This document shows, piece after piece, positions 9,261-16,856 of a stretch of DNA of 64,000 nt. The stretch spans positions 3,062,749-3,126,748 of the forward strand of contig NZ_DS999411.1 of NCBI RefSeq assembly GCF_000158175.1, read 5' to 3'. This DNA is from Luminiphilus syltensis NOR5-1B (lineage in GTDB: Bacteria; Pseudomonadota; Gammaproteobacteria; Pseudomonadales; Halieaceae). A program made the position numbers and the translations under genes. Position 1 is the first letter of the stretch. Every line of letters starts with the position of its first letter. The notes under the pieces were generated by a model. It searched no databases. It saw only the letters and a program-made list of their open reading frames with translations, and had not been told where the DNA came from.

Positions 9261-9802
9261 CTATTGCTGAGAAAATGCGGCAAAGGCTGCGGCTCAATCG
9301 GCCCTCACTGCGTGCGCGAGCCCGGCCACCCAAGCAGCGAACACCCCTGGGTCAGAACTTCAGCGCGGCCAACCTGCCTGTGGCACTGTCGATGCCGGTT
9401 TGTGATACCTGCGGCCATGTACAGTACCCGCCGACTGAGCTTTGCGGCGAATGTCTCGCGGACACCCTGGTATTCAGGGAAACCGATACCCAGGGCACAT
9501 TGCTCGCCAAGACCGAATTACACCATAGCGTGTGGGAATTCTTTAAACGCCGCATGTCGAAAGCGCCCTGGCCCATGGGGTCGGTGAAGCTCGATGCGGG
9601 CCCCGTGGTACTGGCCCATCTGGCCGACAACACATTGGCACCGGGGCAATCCGTGCAGGTGTTCAGTCATACCGACGCATCGCGATCCTCGGTATTGATT
9701 GCCTGCGACGTTTCACAGCCGGTGGGTCGGCGCGAAGTTCGGCGCGCACTGACTGAAGCCACGGGACTGACGCAAATCGCCGTTCGCGAAAAGGGAATCT
9801 GA
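9257..9802 (+). CDS. DUF35 zinc-ribbon/OB-fold partner protein
   Basis: Protein of 181 residues with a rubredoxin-like zinc ribbon (C49-x2-C52 and C63-x2-C66) followed by an OB-fold, the arrangement of DUF35 acyl-CoA-associated proteins. The first 40 residues are basic and look disordered. The ATGA overlap with the thiolase-fold gene points to a stoichiometric complex. Known parallels are the DUF35 domain of ChsH2 with the aldolase Ltp2, archaeal DUF35 with acetoacetyl-CoA thiolase/HMG-CoA synthase, and IpfE with IpfD. The likely function is to bind or present the CoA substrate to the thiolase-fold subunit. No catalytic activity of its own is expected. Confidence 0.85.
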   Translation: MTIAEKMRQRLRLNRPSLRARARPPKQRTPLGQNFSAANLPVALSMPVCDTCGHVQYPPTELCGECLADTLVFRETDTQGTLLAKTELHHSVWEFFKRRMSKAPWPMGSVKLDAGPVVLAHLADNTLAPGQSVQVFSHTDASRSSVLIACDVSQPVGRREVRRALTEATGLTQIAVREKGI

Positions 9803-9805
9803 ATC

Positions 9806-10537
9806 ATGGACAATCATCAGCACATTGTGGTTACCGGGGGCAGTACGGGAATTGGTGCTGCAATCTGCGCGCAGTTTCTGGAAAAAGGGGTCGGCGTTAT
9901 CAATCTGGCTCGACGGCCTTTGGAACTTAAACACCCTGCATTGACCAACATCACCATTGACCTCAGCGATCGCGAGGCGACCCGCAGGGTCGCTGCCAAA
10001 ATCGCCGACCGATTCGAAATTACAGGTCTTGTTCATAATGCAGGGCTTATCAGGGCCGATCTGGTCGAGGCGGTAGATCTGGCAGACCTCGACTACCTCA
10101 CCCAGGTGCATCTGGGCGCGGCAATTTCACTGACCCAGGCGGTGCTGCCGGGAATGAAGGCGCGTCATTTCGGGCGTATCATTCTGATTACCTCAAGAGC
10201 CGCGCTAGGCCTGCAAACCCGAACCAGCTATAGCGCTACCAAAGCAGGAATGATGGCCATGGCACGAACCTGGGCACTGGAGCTCGGCGGTGACGGGATC
10301 ACTGTGAATACTGTGGCACCGGGGCCCATTGCCGACACCGAGATGTTCACCTCGGTGACCCCCGTCGATAGCCCCAAGGCCGACGCGCTGGCTGCAAGCA
10401 TTCCCGTTAAGCGACTGGGTAGATCCAGCGATGTAGCGGCAGCCGTTACGTTTCTTGCGGGCGCTGACGCGGGCTTTATCACCGGACAGACCTTAATGGT
10501 GTGTGGCGGCGCCAGCCTCGGATCCTTGGCACTCTAA
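9806..10537 (+). CDS. short-chain dehydrogenase/reductase
   Basis: Classical SDR of 243 residues. The cofactor-binding TGGSTGIG spans residues 10-17, NAG is at 78-80, and the catalytic Ser130, Tyr142 and Lys146 are all present (TS at 129-130, YSATK at 142-146). It lies 3 bases after the DUF35 gene and 20 bases before the Rieske alpha subunit. In that position it could be the cis-dihydrodiol dehydrogenase that rearomatises a ring dioxygenation product, or a 3-hydroxyacyl-CoA/alcohol dehydrogenase for the side chain. The known ipf system is not described as needing such an enzyme, so its step is open. Confidence 0.88.
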   Translation: MDNHQHIVVTGGSTGIGAAICAQFLEKGVGVINLARRPLELKHPALTNITIDLSDREATRRVAAKIADRFEITGLVHNAGLIRADLVEAVDLADLDYLTQVHLGAAISLTQAVLPGMKARHFGRIILITSRAALGLQTRTSYSATKAGMMAMARTWALELGGDGITVNTVAPGPIADTEMFTSVTPVDSPKADALAASIPVKRLGRSSDVAAAVTFLAGADAGFITGQTLMVCGGASLGSLAL

Positions 10538-10557
10538 ACAAGGGAGTAAACCTGATA

Positions 10558-11889
10558 ATGACGATGATCCCCGACAGAAACTTCGACCACTTGGTGCAAC
10601 CGACACGCCTGCACCGAGATCTTTATATCGATCCTGAATTATTCGAACTCGAAATGTCCAGAATCTGGGGGCAGGCCTGGATATTTATTGGACATGAATC
10701 CCAGATTCCGGAGCCGGGCGACTACTTCACCACCAACATTGATCACAAAACGCCAGTGGTCATGATTCGCGATACCGACGGTTCGATTAAGGTGCTTCAC
10801 AATCGCTGCGGACACAAGGGTGCCCGTCTCGTGGTGGAGCGCCAGGGCAAGGTTCGCGGCGCTTTCAACTGCAGTTATCACGGCTGGCGCTTTCGCTTTG
10901 ACGGTAGCCTGCTCGCCGTACCCAACGAAAAAGGCTACGCCGATACGGGTTTTGACAGCTCGGACCCCTGTTATGGCATGCGGCCGCTGGCCCAGGTCGA
11001 TCACTATCGTGGGTTTGTCTTTGCCACGCTCTCCGAGAAGGCCCCCGCCCTGCTGGACTGGATGGGCGGCGCCAGGGACTGCTTTGACAACCTCTGCGAT
11101 CGGGCGCCGGAGGGCGAGGTAGAGGTTGCGGGGGGTGTGACCCGCTACGAGCATCAATGCAACTGGAAATTCATTCTCGAAAATCTCAACGACACGATGC
11201 ACCCCATGGTGGTTCATCAGTCGGTGGTGCAGGCGGCGAAGCAATTCATCAGCACACTGCCCGAAGATGCCGTGCAGCAACGCAGTGAAGCCGAGATTAT
11301 TCCTCCCTTCGGCGCCAGCTACGAGACCTTCGAGAACTCGGGAATAACGGGTTTCAATTACGGACACCATTACGATGGCGGGAAAACCAGTATCCACGCG
11401 GATTATTCGGTAATGCCCGAGTACCACGAGGCCATGGTCGCCGCCTACGGCGAGGAACGGACCCGGGAAATTTATGCCTTCAATACCCATAATGTGTGCT
11501 TTTATCCATCACTCACTATCAAGTGCGCCGTACAGAATATTCGTGTGATCCGGCCAATCGCGGTCGATCGTTTCATTGTTGAGACGTGGTCATTCCGGCT
11601 CAAGGGTGCACCTGACGCCATGCTGCAGCGCACCCTGCTCTATTCGCGACTCATTAACTCGGCGATGGGAATGGTGGGACCCGACGACCTAGAGGTCTAC
11701 CGCCGCGCCCAGGAGGGACACCAGTCGCCCGCGGGTGAATGGATAGAGTTTCATCGCGGTTATGGAACTGACCAGCAGCTTGATGATCGAATCGTCGGCG
11801 GGGGCACCTCCGATCTCGATATGCGCACCCAGTACCGCGCCTGGAAGGATTACATGCAAGGCGCCATTTTTGATGGGGTAGACCAATGA
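10558..11889 (+). CDS. Rieske non-heme iron aromatic ring-hydroxylating oxygenase, alpha subunit
   Basis: Catalytic large subunit of a ring-hydroxylating dioxygenase. I chose the ATG at 10558 because AGGGAG lies about 12 bases upstream; an upstream in-frame extension would overlap the SDR. The protein is then 443 residues. The Rieske [2Fe-2S] ligands are C84, H86, C105 and H108. The mononuclear iron ligands H215 and H220 sit in NDTMHPMVVH, with bridging D212, and the usual C-terminal acidic ligand is probably in PDDLEVY. The beta subunit follows with an ATGA overlap. No ferredoxin or reductase gene is found nearby, so electrons must come from proteins encoded elsewhere. Possible IpfA counterpart acting on an aryl-CoA. 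Confidence 0.93.
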   Translation: MTMIPDRNFDHLVQPTRLHRDLYIDPELFELEMSRIWGQAWIFIGHESQIPEPGDYFTTNIDHKTPVVMIRDTDGSIKVLHNRCGHKGARLVVERQGKVRGAFNCSYHGWRFRFDGSLLAVPNEKGYADTGFDSSDPCYGMRPLAQVDHYRGFVFATLSEKAPALLDWMGGARDCFDNLCDRAPEGEVEVAGGVTRYEHQCNWKFILENLNDTMHPMVVHQSVVQAAKQFISTLPEDAVQQRSEAEIIPPFGASYETFENSGITGFNYGHHYDGGKTSIHADYSVMPEYHEAMVAAYGEERTREIYAFNTHNVCFYPSLTIKCAVQNIRVIRPIAVDRFIVETWSFRLKGAPDAMLQRTLLYSRLINSAMGMVGPDDLEVYRRAQEGHQSPAGEWIEFHRGYGTDQQLDDRIVGGGTSDLDMRTQYRAWKDYMQGAIFDGVDQ

Positions 11890-12359
11890 CACAACGGCAA
11901 TCTATTGAAGATTTTCTCTATGATGAAGCCGCATTACTCGATCGGCCGGATCTTGATCGATGGATGACCCTGTTCACCGCCGACGGCTTCTATTGGATGC
12001 CCGCTGTCGAGGACCAGGTCGATCCACTCAACCATATCTCCCATGTCTATGACGACCGGGTGATGATGGAGATTCGCCGACGGAACTTTGTACACCCACG
12101 GGCGTCCTCCAAGGATCACAGGATCCGATGCAGCCACGTTATCGGAAACGTGCGTCTGATCCAGGAACACGACGATGGCAGCTTGGAGGTCGGATCCAAT
12201 CAGCATGTTGTGGTCGACTACCGTGATGAGCAACGGGTATATGCCTACCGGGGTATCCATTTACTACATCCGGATGGTGATACGTTTCTTATCAAGAGCA
12301 AGCGCGTAAATCTGATCAATCCCGAGGCTCCCCAGCGCTCTCTCATTGTCTACCTGTAG
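11886..12359 (+). CDS. aromatic ring-hydroxylating dioxygenase, beta subunit
   Basis: Small structural subunit of 157 residues with the NTF2-like cone fold of Rieske dioxygenase beta subunits. The N-terminus (IEDFLYDEAALLDRPDLDRW) and the C-terminal KSKRVNLI region are typical of the family. The gene overlaps the alpha subunit by 4 bases (ATGA), indicating co-translation into an alpha-beta oligomer. It ends the first block of the catabolic region. The next 110 bases contain a predicted promoter and operator before hpaE, so transcription may end or be re-initiated there. Confidence 0.9.
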   Translation: MTQRQSIEDFLYDEAALLDRPDLDRWMTLFTADGFYWMPAVEDQVDPLNHISHVYDDRVMMEIRRRNFVHPRASSKDHRIRCSHVIGNVRLIQEHDDGSLEVGSNQHVVVDYRDEQRVYAYRGIHLLHPDGDTFLIKSKRVNLINPEAPQRSLIVYL

Positions 12360-12387
12360 GTCGCGGTATCCGCTCGCAACGCACTGG

Positions 12388-12415
12388 TTGATGTTCTCGC
12401 CCATTTAGGTAACAT
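12388..12415 (+). promoter_or_regulatory. predicted sigma-70-like promoter for the hpa operon
   Basis: TTGATG at 12388-12393 and TAACAT at 12410-12415, separated by 16 bases, each match four of six consensus positions. They lie in the only sizeable gap (110 bases) between the dioxygenase genes and the hpa genes. The -10 element falls inside a perfect palindrome, the geometry of repressor-controlled promoters. Read by eye only. Confidence 0.45.
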
Positions 12416-12422
12416 GTTACCT
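12407..12422. promoter_or_regulatory. perfect 16-bp palindrome, candidate repressor operator
   Basis: AGGTAACATGTTACCT is identical to its own reverse complement over all 16 bases. It lies 48 bases before the hpaE start and covers the predicted -10 box. Palindromes of this size are typical sites of dimeric TetR-, MarR- or GntR-type regulators. In enterobacteria the hpa meta-cleavage operon is repressed by the MarR-type HpaR, but no regulator gene is present in this region, so the cognate protein is unknown. Confidence 0.6.
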
Positions 12423-12469
12423 TTCTTGCTCGGGGATGATTCCCGAGAGCCAACAGCGAGCGACCACCA

Positions 12470-13996
12470 ATGGCACAGCAGAGCGACTTCCACGACAATC
12501 AACAACGCGCCGGCGACTATCTCAAGCGTTTCGCAACGACGGTCACCGGCCATTACATCGGCGGATCGTGGGTACCAACCGACGGCGCGGCCAGCTTCGA
12601 CAACCTCAGCCCCGCAAACAACCAATCCCTGGGGGCCGTCGTCGCGGGTACCGAGGCCGACGTTGATGCGGCCTGCCAGGCCGCCGAGGACGCATTTGGT
12701 GAATGGGCTGCAATGCCCGGCCAGGCGCGCAAAAAGCTGCTCAACCATTTTGCGGACCTGATCGAAGCCCGAGCCGATGAAATCGCGCTGGTAGAATCCA
12801 GCGATTGCGGACAGGCGATTCGTTATATGAAGCAGGCTGCCATACGCGGCGCCGCTAACTTTCGCTTCTTTGCCGACAAAGCACCCGAAGCCCGTAACGG
12901 GCAATCGCTAATGCAGCCCGAGCACACCAATTTAACGATCCGCTCGCCCATTGGGCCGGTAGGCGTTATAACGCCCTGGAACACGCCGTTTATGCTGGCC
13001 ACGTGGAAGATTGCACCCGCATTGGCAGCGGGCTGTACGATCGTCCATAAACCTGCAGAACTGAGCCCCCTGTCAGCGACGCTGCTCGCCGAAATTAGCG
13101 AGGAGGCCGGGATTCCACCGGGCGTCTGGAATATGGTCCATGGCTTTGGTGAGACGGTGGGCAAGCGATTGAGCGAACATCCGGCGATCAAGGCGGTTTC
13201 TCTTGTTGGCGAAACCAGCACCGGCAGCCACATCATGCGCCAGGGTGCGGATACGCTAAAGCGCATTCATTTGGAGCTCGGTGGCAAAAACCCCATTATT
13301 GTTTTCGACGATGCCGACTTCGATCGCGCGCTTGATGCCGCAGTATTCATGCTCTACAGCCTTAATGGGCAGCGCTGCACATCAAGCTCCCGATTGCTGA
13401 TCCAGAGTGGTATCCGGGATAAGTTTCTCAGCGCACTCAAGGAGCGAGTGGCCAATCTGAAAGTGGGGCACCCACTCGATCCCGCCTCGGAGGTGGGTCC
13501 GTTGGTGCATAAGGAACACTTCGAGAAGGTCATGGGTTATATGGAGGCCGCGCGGGACGGTGGAGCGACCATCGCCGTTGGCGGTAACCGGATCACGTCG
13601 ATGGGTAATGGCAACTACGTTGAGCCCACGCTATTTGTCGATGCAGACAACACCATGCGTGTCGCCCGAGAAGAAATTTTTGGTCCTGTTTTGACCGCGA
13701 TCAGTTTTGATACCGAGGAACAGGCCATAGCGATAGCTAATGACACCGAGTATGGGTTGGCCGGTTATATCTGGACGGGCGATACCGGGAGAGCGATGCG
13801 CATGGCCCACGCGGTGGAAGCAGGAATGTTATGGATTAACAGCGAGAACAACCGCAACCTGCCCTCTCCTTTCGGCGGCTTCAAAATGAGCGGTATTGGT
13901 CGAGATGGCGGAGACTACAGTTTTGAATTTTACATGGAGACCAAAAATGTGTGTATCGCCCACGATACGCACAGCGTCCCCGTGATCGGTCGTTAG
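12470..13996 (+). CDS. hpaE: 5-carboxymethyl-2-hydroxymuconate semialdehyde dehydrogenase
   Basis: NAD-dependent aldehyde dehydrogenase of 508 residues that oxidises the ring-fission semialdehyde of the homoprotocatechuate pathway. The nucleophile is Cys303 in NGQRCTSSSR and the catalytic Glu region is LELGGKNP. The C-terminal part (GREGGEYSFE-like region, METKNVCI and a final histidine-rich tail) closely matches E. coli HpaE as I recall it, apart from a longer N-terminus of about 20 residues. The following hpaD begins 12 bases after the stop. Immediately upstream lies a palindromic operator candidate, so hpaE is probably the first gene of its own transcript. Confidence 0.9.
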   Translation: MAQQSDFHDNQQRAGDYLKRFATTVTGHYIGGSWVPTDGAASFDNLSPANNQSLGAVVAGTEADVDAACQAAEDAFGEWAAMPGQARKKLLNHFADLIEARADEIALVESSDCGQAIRYMKQAAIRGAANFRFFADKAPEARNGQSLMQPEHTNLTIRSPIGPVGVITPWNTPFMLATWKIAPALAAGCTIVHKPAELSPLSATLLAEISEEAGIPPGVWNMVHGFGETVGKRLSEHPAIKAVSLVGETSTGSHIMRQGADTLKRIHLELGGKNPIIVFDDADFDRALDAAVFMLYSLNGQRCTSSSRLLIQSGIRDKFLSALKERVANLKVGHPLDPASEVGPLVHKEHFEKVMGYMEAARDGGATIAVGGNRITSMGNGNYVEPTLFVDADNTMRVAREEIFGPVLTAISFDTEEQAIAIANDTEYGLAGYIWTGDTGRAMRMAHAVEAGMLWINSENNRNLPSPFGGFKMSGIGRDGGDYSFEFYMETKNVCIAHDTHSVPVIGR

Positions 13997-14008
13997 GAGG
14001 TAATCAAA

Positions 14009-14860
14009 ATGGGTGAAATTGCGCTGGCGGCAAAAATCACACACGTCCCGTCCATGTATTTGTCAGAGATGGACGGTCCCCACAAAGGCTGTCGCGATGC
14101 AGCTATCAATGGGCACAAGGAAATCTCAAGACGCTGTCGCGAATTGGACGTCGATACGATCGTGGTGTTCGATACGCACTGGTTGGTTAACTCGGGTTAC
14201 CACATTAACAATGCACCCCACTTCAAGGGTGTTTATACCAGCAACGAGTTACCGCACTTCATCAAGAACATGCCCTACGAATACGATGGCAACCCCGCGT
14301 TGGGCGCCTTAATCGCCGATGCGGCGACAGCGGCCGGGATACCGACCCGCGCCCACAGTGACACTTCGATGGGGCTAGAGTACGGCACACTGGTTCCCAT
14401 GCGCTATATGAACGCCGATCGCCACTTCAAAGTCGTGTCGGTGTCAGCGATGTGCCAGGTGCATGACCTGCAGGACAGTGGCCGTCTGGGCGCCGCTCTG
14501 CGCGAAGCGGTGGAAGCGGATTACGACGGCAAAATAGCGGTGTTTGCATCGGGTTCGCTATCCCACCGATTCGCACAAAATGGTGTTTCCGAAGAGTACC
14601 TCTTCAAGACGTGGTCACCCATGCTTGAACACATGGATCGCGAGGTCGTTCGTATGTGGGAGCGCGGTGAGTGGAAGGACTTTGTAGAGATGCTTCCCGA
14701 ATACGCCGAAAAATGTGATGGCGAGGGTTTCATGCACGACACCGCGATGCTGCTGGGCGTCATGGGATGGGACCAGTATCAGGGCAAGGTCGAGGTACTA
14801 ACGCCCTACTTTGGCAGCTCAGGTACCGGGCAGATCAACGCTATCTTCCCGCTGCAATAA
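14009..14860 (+). CDS. hpaD: 3,4-dihydroxyphenylacetate 2,3-dioxygenase
   Basis: Extradiol (type III, LigB-fold) iron dioxygenase that opens homoprotocatechuate to 5-carboxymethyl-2-hydroxymuconate semialdehyde. It is 283 residues, the length of E. coli HpaD. It shares long recognisable stretches with it, including AAKITHVPSMYLSE, VFDTHWLVNS, VYTSNELPHFI, EYGTLVPMRYMN and the end SSGTGQ-NA-FPL. A strong AGGAGGT ribosome site lies 7 bases before the ATG. The product identity fixes the ring-cleavage substrate of the cluster as homoprotocatechuate or a close analogue. hpaF starts 1 base after the stop. Confidence 0.95.
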   Translation: MGEIALAAKITHVPSMYLSEMDGPHKGCRDAAINGHKEISRRCRELDVDTIVVFDTHWLVNSGYHINNAPHFKGVYTSNELPHFIKNMPYEYDGNPALGALIADAATAAGIPTRAHSDTSMGLEYGTLVPMRYMNADRHFKVVSVSAMCQVHDLQDSGRLGAALREAVEADYDGKIAVFASGSLSHRFAQNGVSEEYLFKTWSPMLEHMDREVVRMWERGEWKDFVEMLPEYAEKCDGEGFMHDTAMLLGVMGWDQYQGKVEVLTPYFGSSGTGQINAIFPLQ

Positions 14861-14861
14861 T

Positions 14862-15227
14862 ATGCCACATCTCATTGTCGACTATTCGGCCAATCTGCCC
14901 GAGCCCGAGCTGCAACTCGATTCCTTGCTCGACAATCTGGTGCACACCGCTATTGGCACCGGATTGTTCCCCGAGTCAGGAATGCGGGCGCGGGCGATAC
15001 GCTGCGACCACTATCGGGTCGGCAACGGCGATCCGGACAACGGCTTTATCAATGTCAGTATGCGTGTCGGCGCCGGTCGTGATCTTGCTGACCTGCAGTC
15101 CGCAGGGGAGCAGATTTTTGAAACGCTGAAGCAACACACGGCCGCTCTGATGCAGCGTCAAAAAGTGGCGCTCTCCTGCGAAATGCGTGAGCTGGCACCG
15201 GTAAAATTCAATTTTAAAAATCTCTAA
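14862..15227 (+). CDS. hpaF: 5-carboxymethyl-2-hydroxymuconate delta-isomerase
   Basis: Small tautomerase-superfamily isomerase that converts 5-carboxymethyl-2-hydroxymuconate to 5-oxopent-3-ene-1,2,5-tricarboxylate. I chose the ATG at 14862, giving MPHLIVDYS and 121 residues. Pro1 after Met removal is the catalytic base of this family. Longer in-frame starts would run into hpaD and bury the proline. The gene sits 1 base after the hpaD stop and 42 bases before hpaH, consistent with one operon. Confidence 0.92.
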   Translation: MPHLIVDYSANLPEPELQLDSLLDNLVHTAIGTGLFPESGMRARAIRCDHYRVGNGDPDNGFINVSMRVGAGRDLADLQSAGEQIFETLKQHTAALMQRQKVALSCEMRELAPVKFNFKNL

Positions 15228-15269
15228 CCCATCGGTTGATAACCCACCCCTACCCCTGCAGAGGCAACC

Positions 15270-16076
15270 ATGCTTGACCAGCAACAGATAAAAGCAGCAG
15301 CTGACGCGCTGTATACCGCCGAGAAAACGCGCCAGCAGATTCAGCCCATCACCCTGACCTATCCCAACATGGATATGGACGATGCCTATGCGGTGCAACG
15401 GGCGTGGGTCGATAAAAAAATCAGCGATGACGGCGCTGCGATCACCGGCTACAAGATTGGCCTCACCTCCCGGGCCATGCAAATGGCAATGAACATCACC
15501 ACCCCCGACTTTGGGATTCTGCTCGATGACATGCACTTCCCCAACAACAGCGACATACCAGCCGCTGATTTTCTGGATCCCCGTATCGAAGTCGAGTTGG
15601 GTTTTGTGCTCAAAAAACCGCTGTTCGGCGAGTCGGTCACGGTTGATCAGGTCCTCGATGCAACGGATTACATTGTCCCTGCGCTGGAGCTAATCGCGGC
15701 GAGAAGTTTTCGGGTTGATCCGCAGTCGGGCTATACCAGAACCGTCTTCGATACTATTTCCGACAACGCCGCCAACGCCGGGTACATCGAGGGTGATGTC
15801 AGGGTGGCACCGGGCGACATCGATTTGCGCTGGGCCGGCGCCATCTGCTACCTCAATGGCGAGGTTGAGGAGACCGGGCTTGCCGCAGGGGTTTTGGACC
15901 ACCCGGCCAAGGGTATTTGCTGGGTCTGTAAACGCTTTGCACCCCATGGCATTGGTATTGAGCCCGGGCAGTTTATCCTCGCGGGCTCTTTCACCAGACC
16001 CATCGCGGTGAAACCGGGGGATAAAATCGTCTGCGATTATGGACCCCTTGGCGTCATCAACGCACAGTTCACTTAA
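15270..16076 (+). CDS. hpaH: 2-oxo-hept-4-ene-1,7-dioate hydratase
   Basis: Hydratase of the MhpD/HpaH branch of the fumarylacetoacetate hydrolase fold, 268 residues as in E. coli. It hydrates 2-oxohept-4-ene-1,7-dioate to 4-hydroxy-2-oxoheptane-1,7-dioate. Diagnostic stretches are GYKIGLTSRAMQ, DPRIEVELGFVL (metal-binding acids), ALELIAAR, VFDTISDNAANAG, AAGVLDHPA and GSFTRP. It follows hpaF directly and precedes hpaI by 12 bases. The decarboxylase/isomerase HpaG, which normally supplies its substrate, is not encoded beside it. Confidence 0.93.
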   Translation: MLDQQQIKAAADALYTAEKTRQQIQPITLTYPNMDMDDAYAVQRAWVDKKISDDGAAITGYKIGLTSRAMQMAMNITTPDFGILLDDMHFPNNSDIPAADFLDPRIEVELGFVLKKPLFGESVTVDQVLDATDYIVPALELIAARSFRVDPQSGYTRTVFDTISDNAANAGYIEGDVRVAPGDIDLRWAGAICYLNGEVEETGLAAGVLDHPAKGICWVCKRFAPHGIGIEPGQFILAGSFTRPIAVKPGDKIVCDYGPLGVINAQFT

Positions 16077-16088
16077 GGAACCGAGGCT

Positions 16089-16856
16089 ATGGAGCTGAAG
16101 CAAAACCAGGTTTTACGGGACAGCAGCCTCGATCGTGTCCTCTATGGCTGCTGGCTGGGTATTCCCGACAGCAATGTTGCAGAGATGGCGGCGTCAGCGG
16201 GCTTCGACTGGCTCCTGATCGATCACGAGCACGCCCCTTTCGAGCTTGCTGATGTGATGGCCCATTTACGGGCACTCGCACCCTACCCCGTGGCCCCTGT
16301 CGTGCGGCCCGTCAATAATGACCCGGCGCTGCTGAAGAAGTTTCTGGAAATGGGTGTGCACACCTTTGTCATACCGATGATTGATACCGCTGATCAAGCG
16401 GCCGCCTGCGTTCGCGCACTGAACTATCCGCCTAAGGGAGATCGCGGGGTCGGTAGCTCTCTGGCAAGGGCTGCCCACTGGGGTCAGGTGGACGGTTATC
16501 TCGAAAACGCCAATGACGAAATATGTCTTATTGTGCAGGCTGAAACCGTCACCGCCATTCGCAATCTCGACGCGATTCTTGAAGTCGATGGCGTCGATGG
16601 GGTCTTCCTCGGCCCCTCTGATCTGGCTGCCTCCATGGGCCATATCGGCCAGAACACCCATCCCGATGTTGTTGAATCCGTAGCTAATTCACTGGGCCGC
16701 ATTCGCGAGAAGGGTCGTATAGCGGGAGTACTCGCCACCGACGCCGATATGATTGCACGCTATCGCTCGGCGGGCGCCAATTTTGTCGGTGTATCGGCGG
16801 ATACCCTGCTGGTGGGTAAAGCGTTTCGTGACTGCGCCGGACAATTCAAGGACTAG
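16089..16856 (+). CDS. hpaI: 4-hydroxy-2-oxoheptane-1,7-dioate aldolase
   Basis: Class II metal-dependent pyruvate aldolase of the HpcH/HpaI family, 255 residues. It splits the final intermediate into pyruvate and succinate semialdehyde. Recognisable segments are GFDWLLIDHEHAP (catalytic His region), VVRPVNNDP, GDRGVGSSLARA (Arg region), LIVQAET and GVDGVFLGPSDLA (metal site). It is the last gene of the hpa operon. Its stop overlaps the stop of the convergent DUF2452-like gene by 4 bases (CTAG). I saw no terminator hairpin between the two. Confidence 0.93.
   Translation: MELKQNQVLRDSSLDRVLYGCWLGIPDSNVAEMAASAGFDWLLIDHEHAPFELADVMAHLRALAPYPVAPVVRPVNNDPALLKKFLEMGVHTFVIPMIDTADQAAACVRALNYPPKGDRGVGSSLARAAHWGQVDGYLENANDEICLIVQAETVTAIRNLDAILEVDGVDGVFLGPSDLAASMGHIGQNTHPDVVESVANSLGRIREKGRIAGVLATDADMIARYRSAGANFVGVSADTLLVGKAFRDCAGQFKD

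Noticed and set aside
10639-11490. 283-codon open frame on the minus strand
   Set aside because: Antisense to the Rieske alpha subunit, whose iron ligands are all in place on the other strand.
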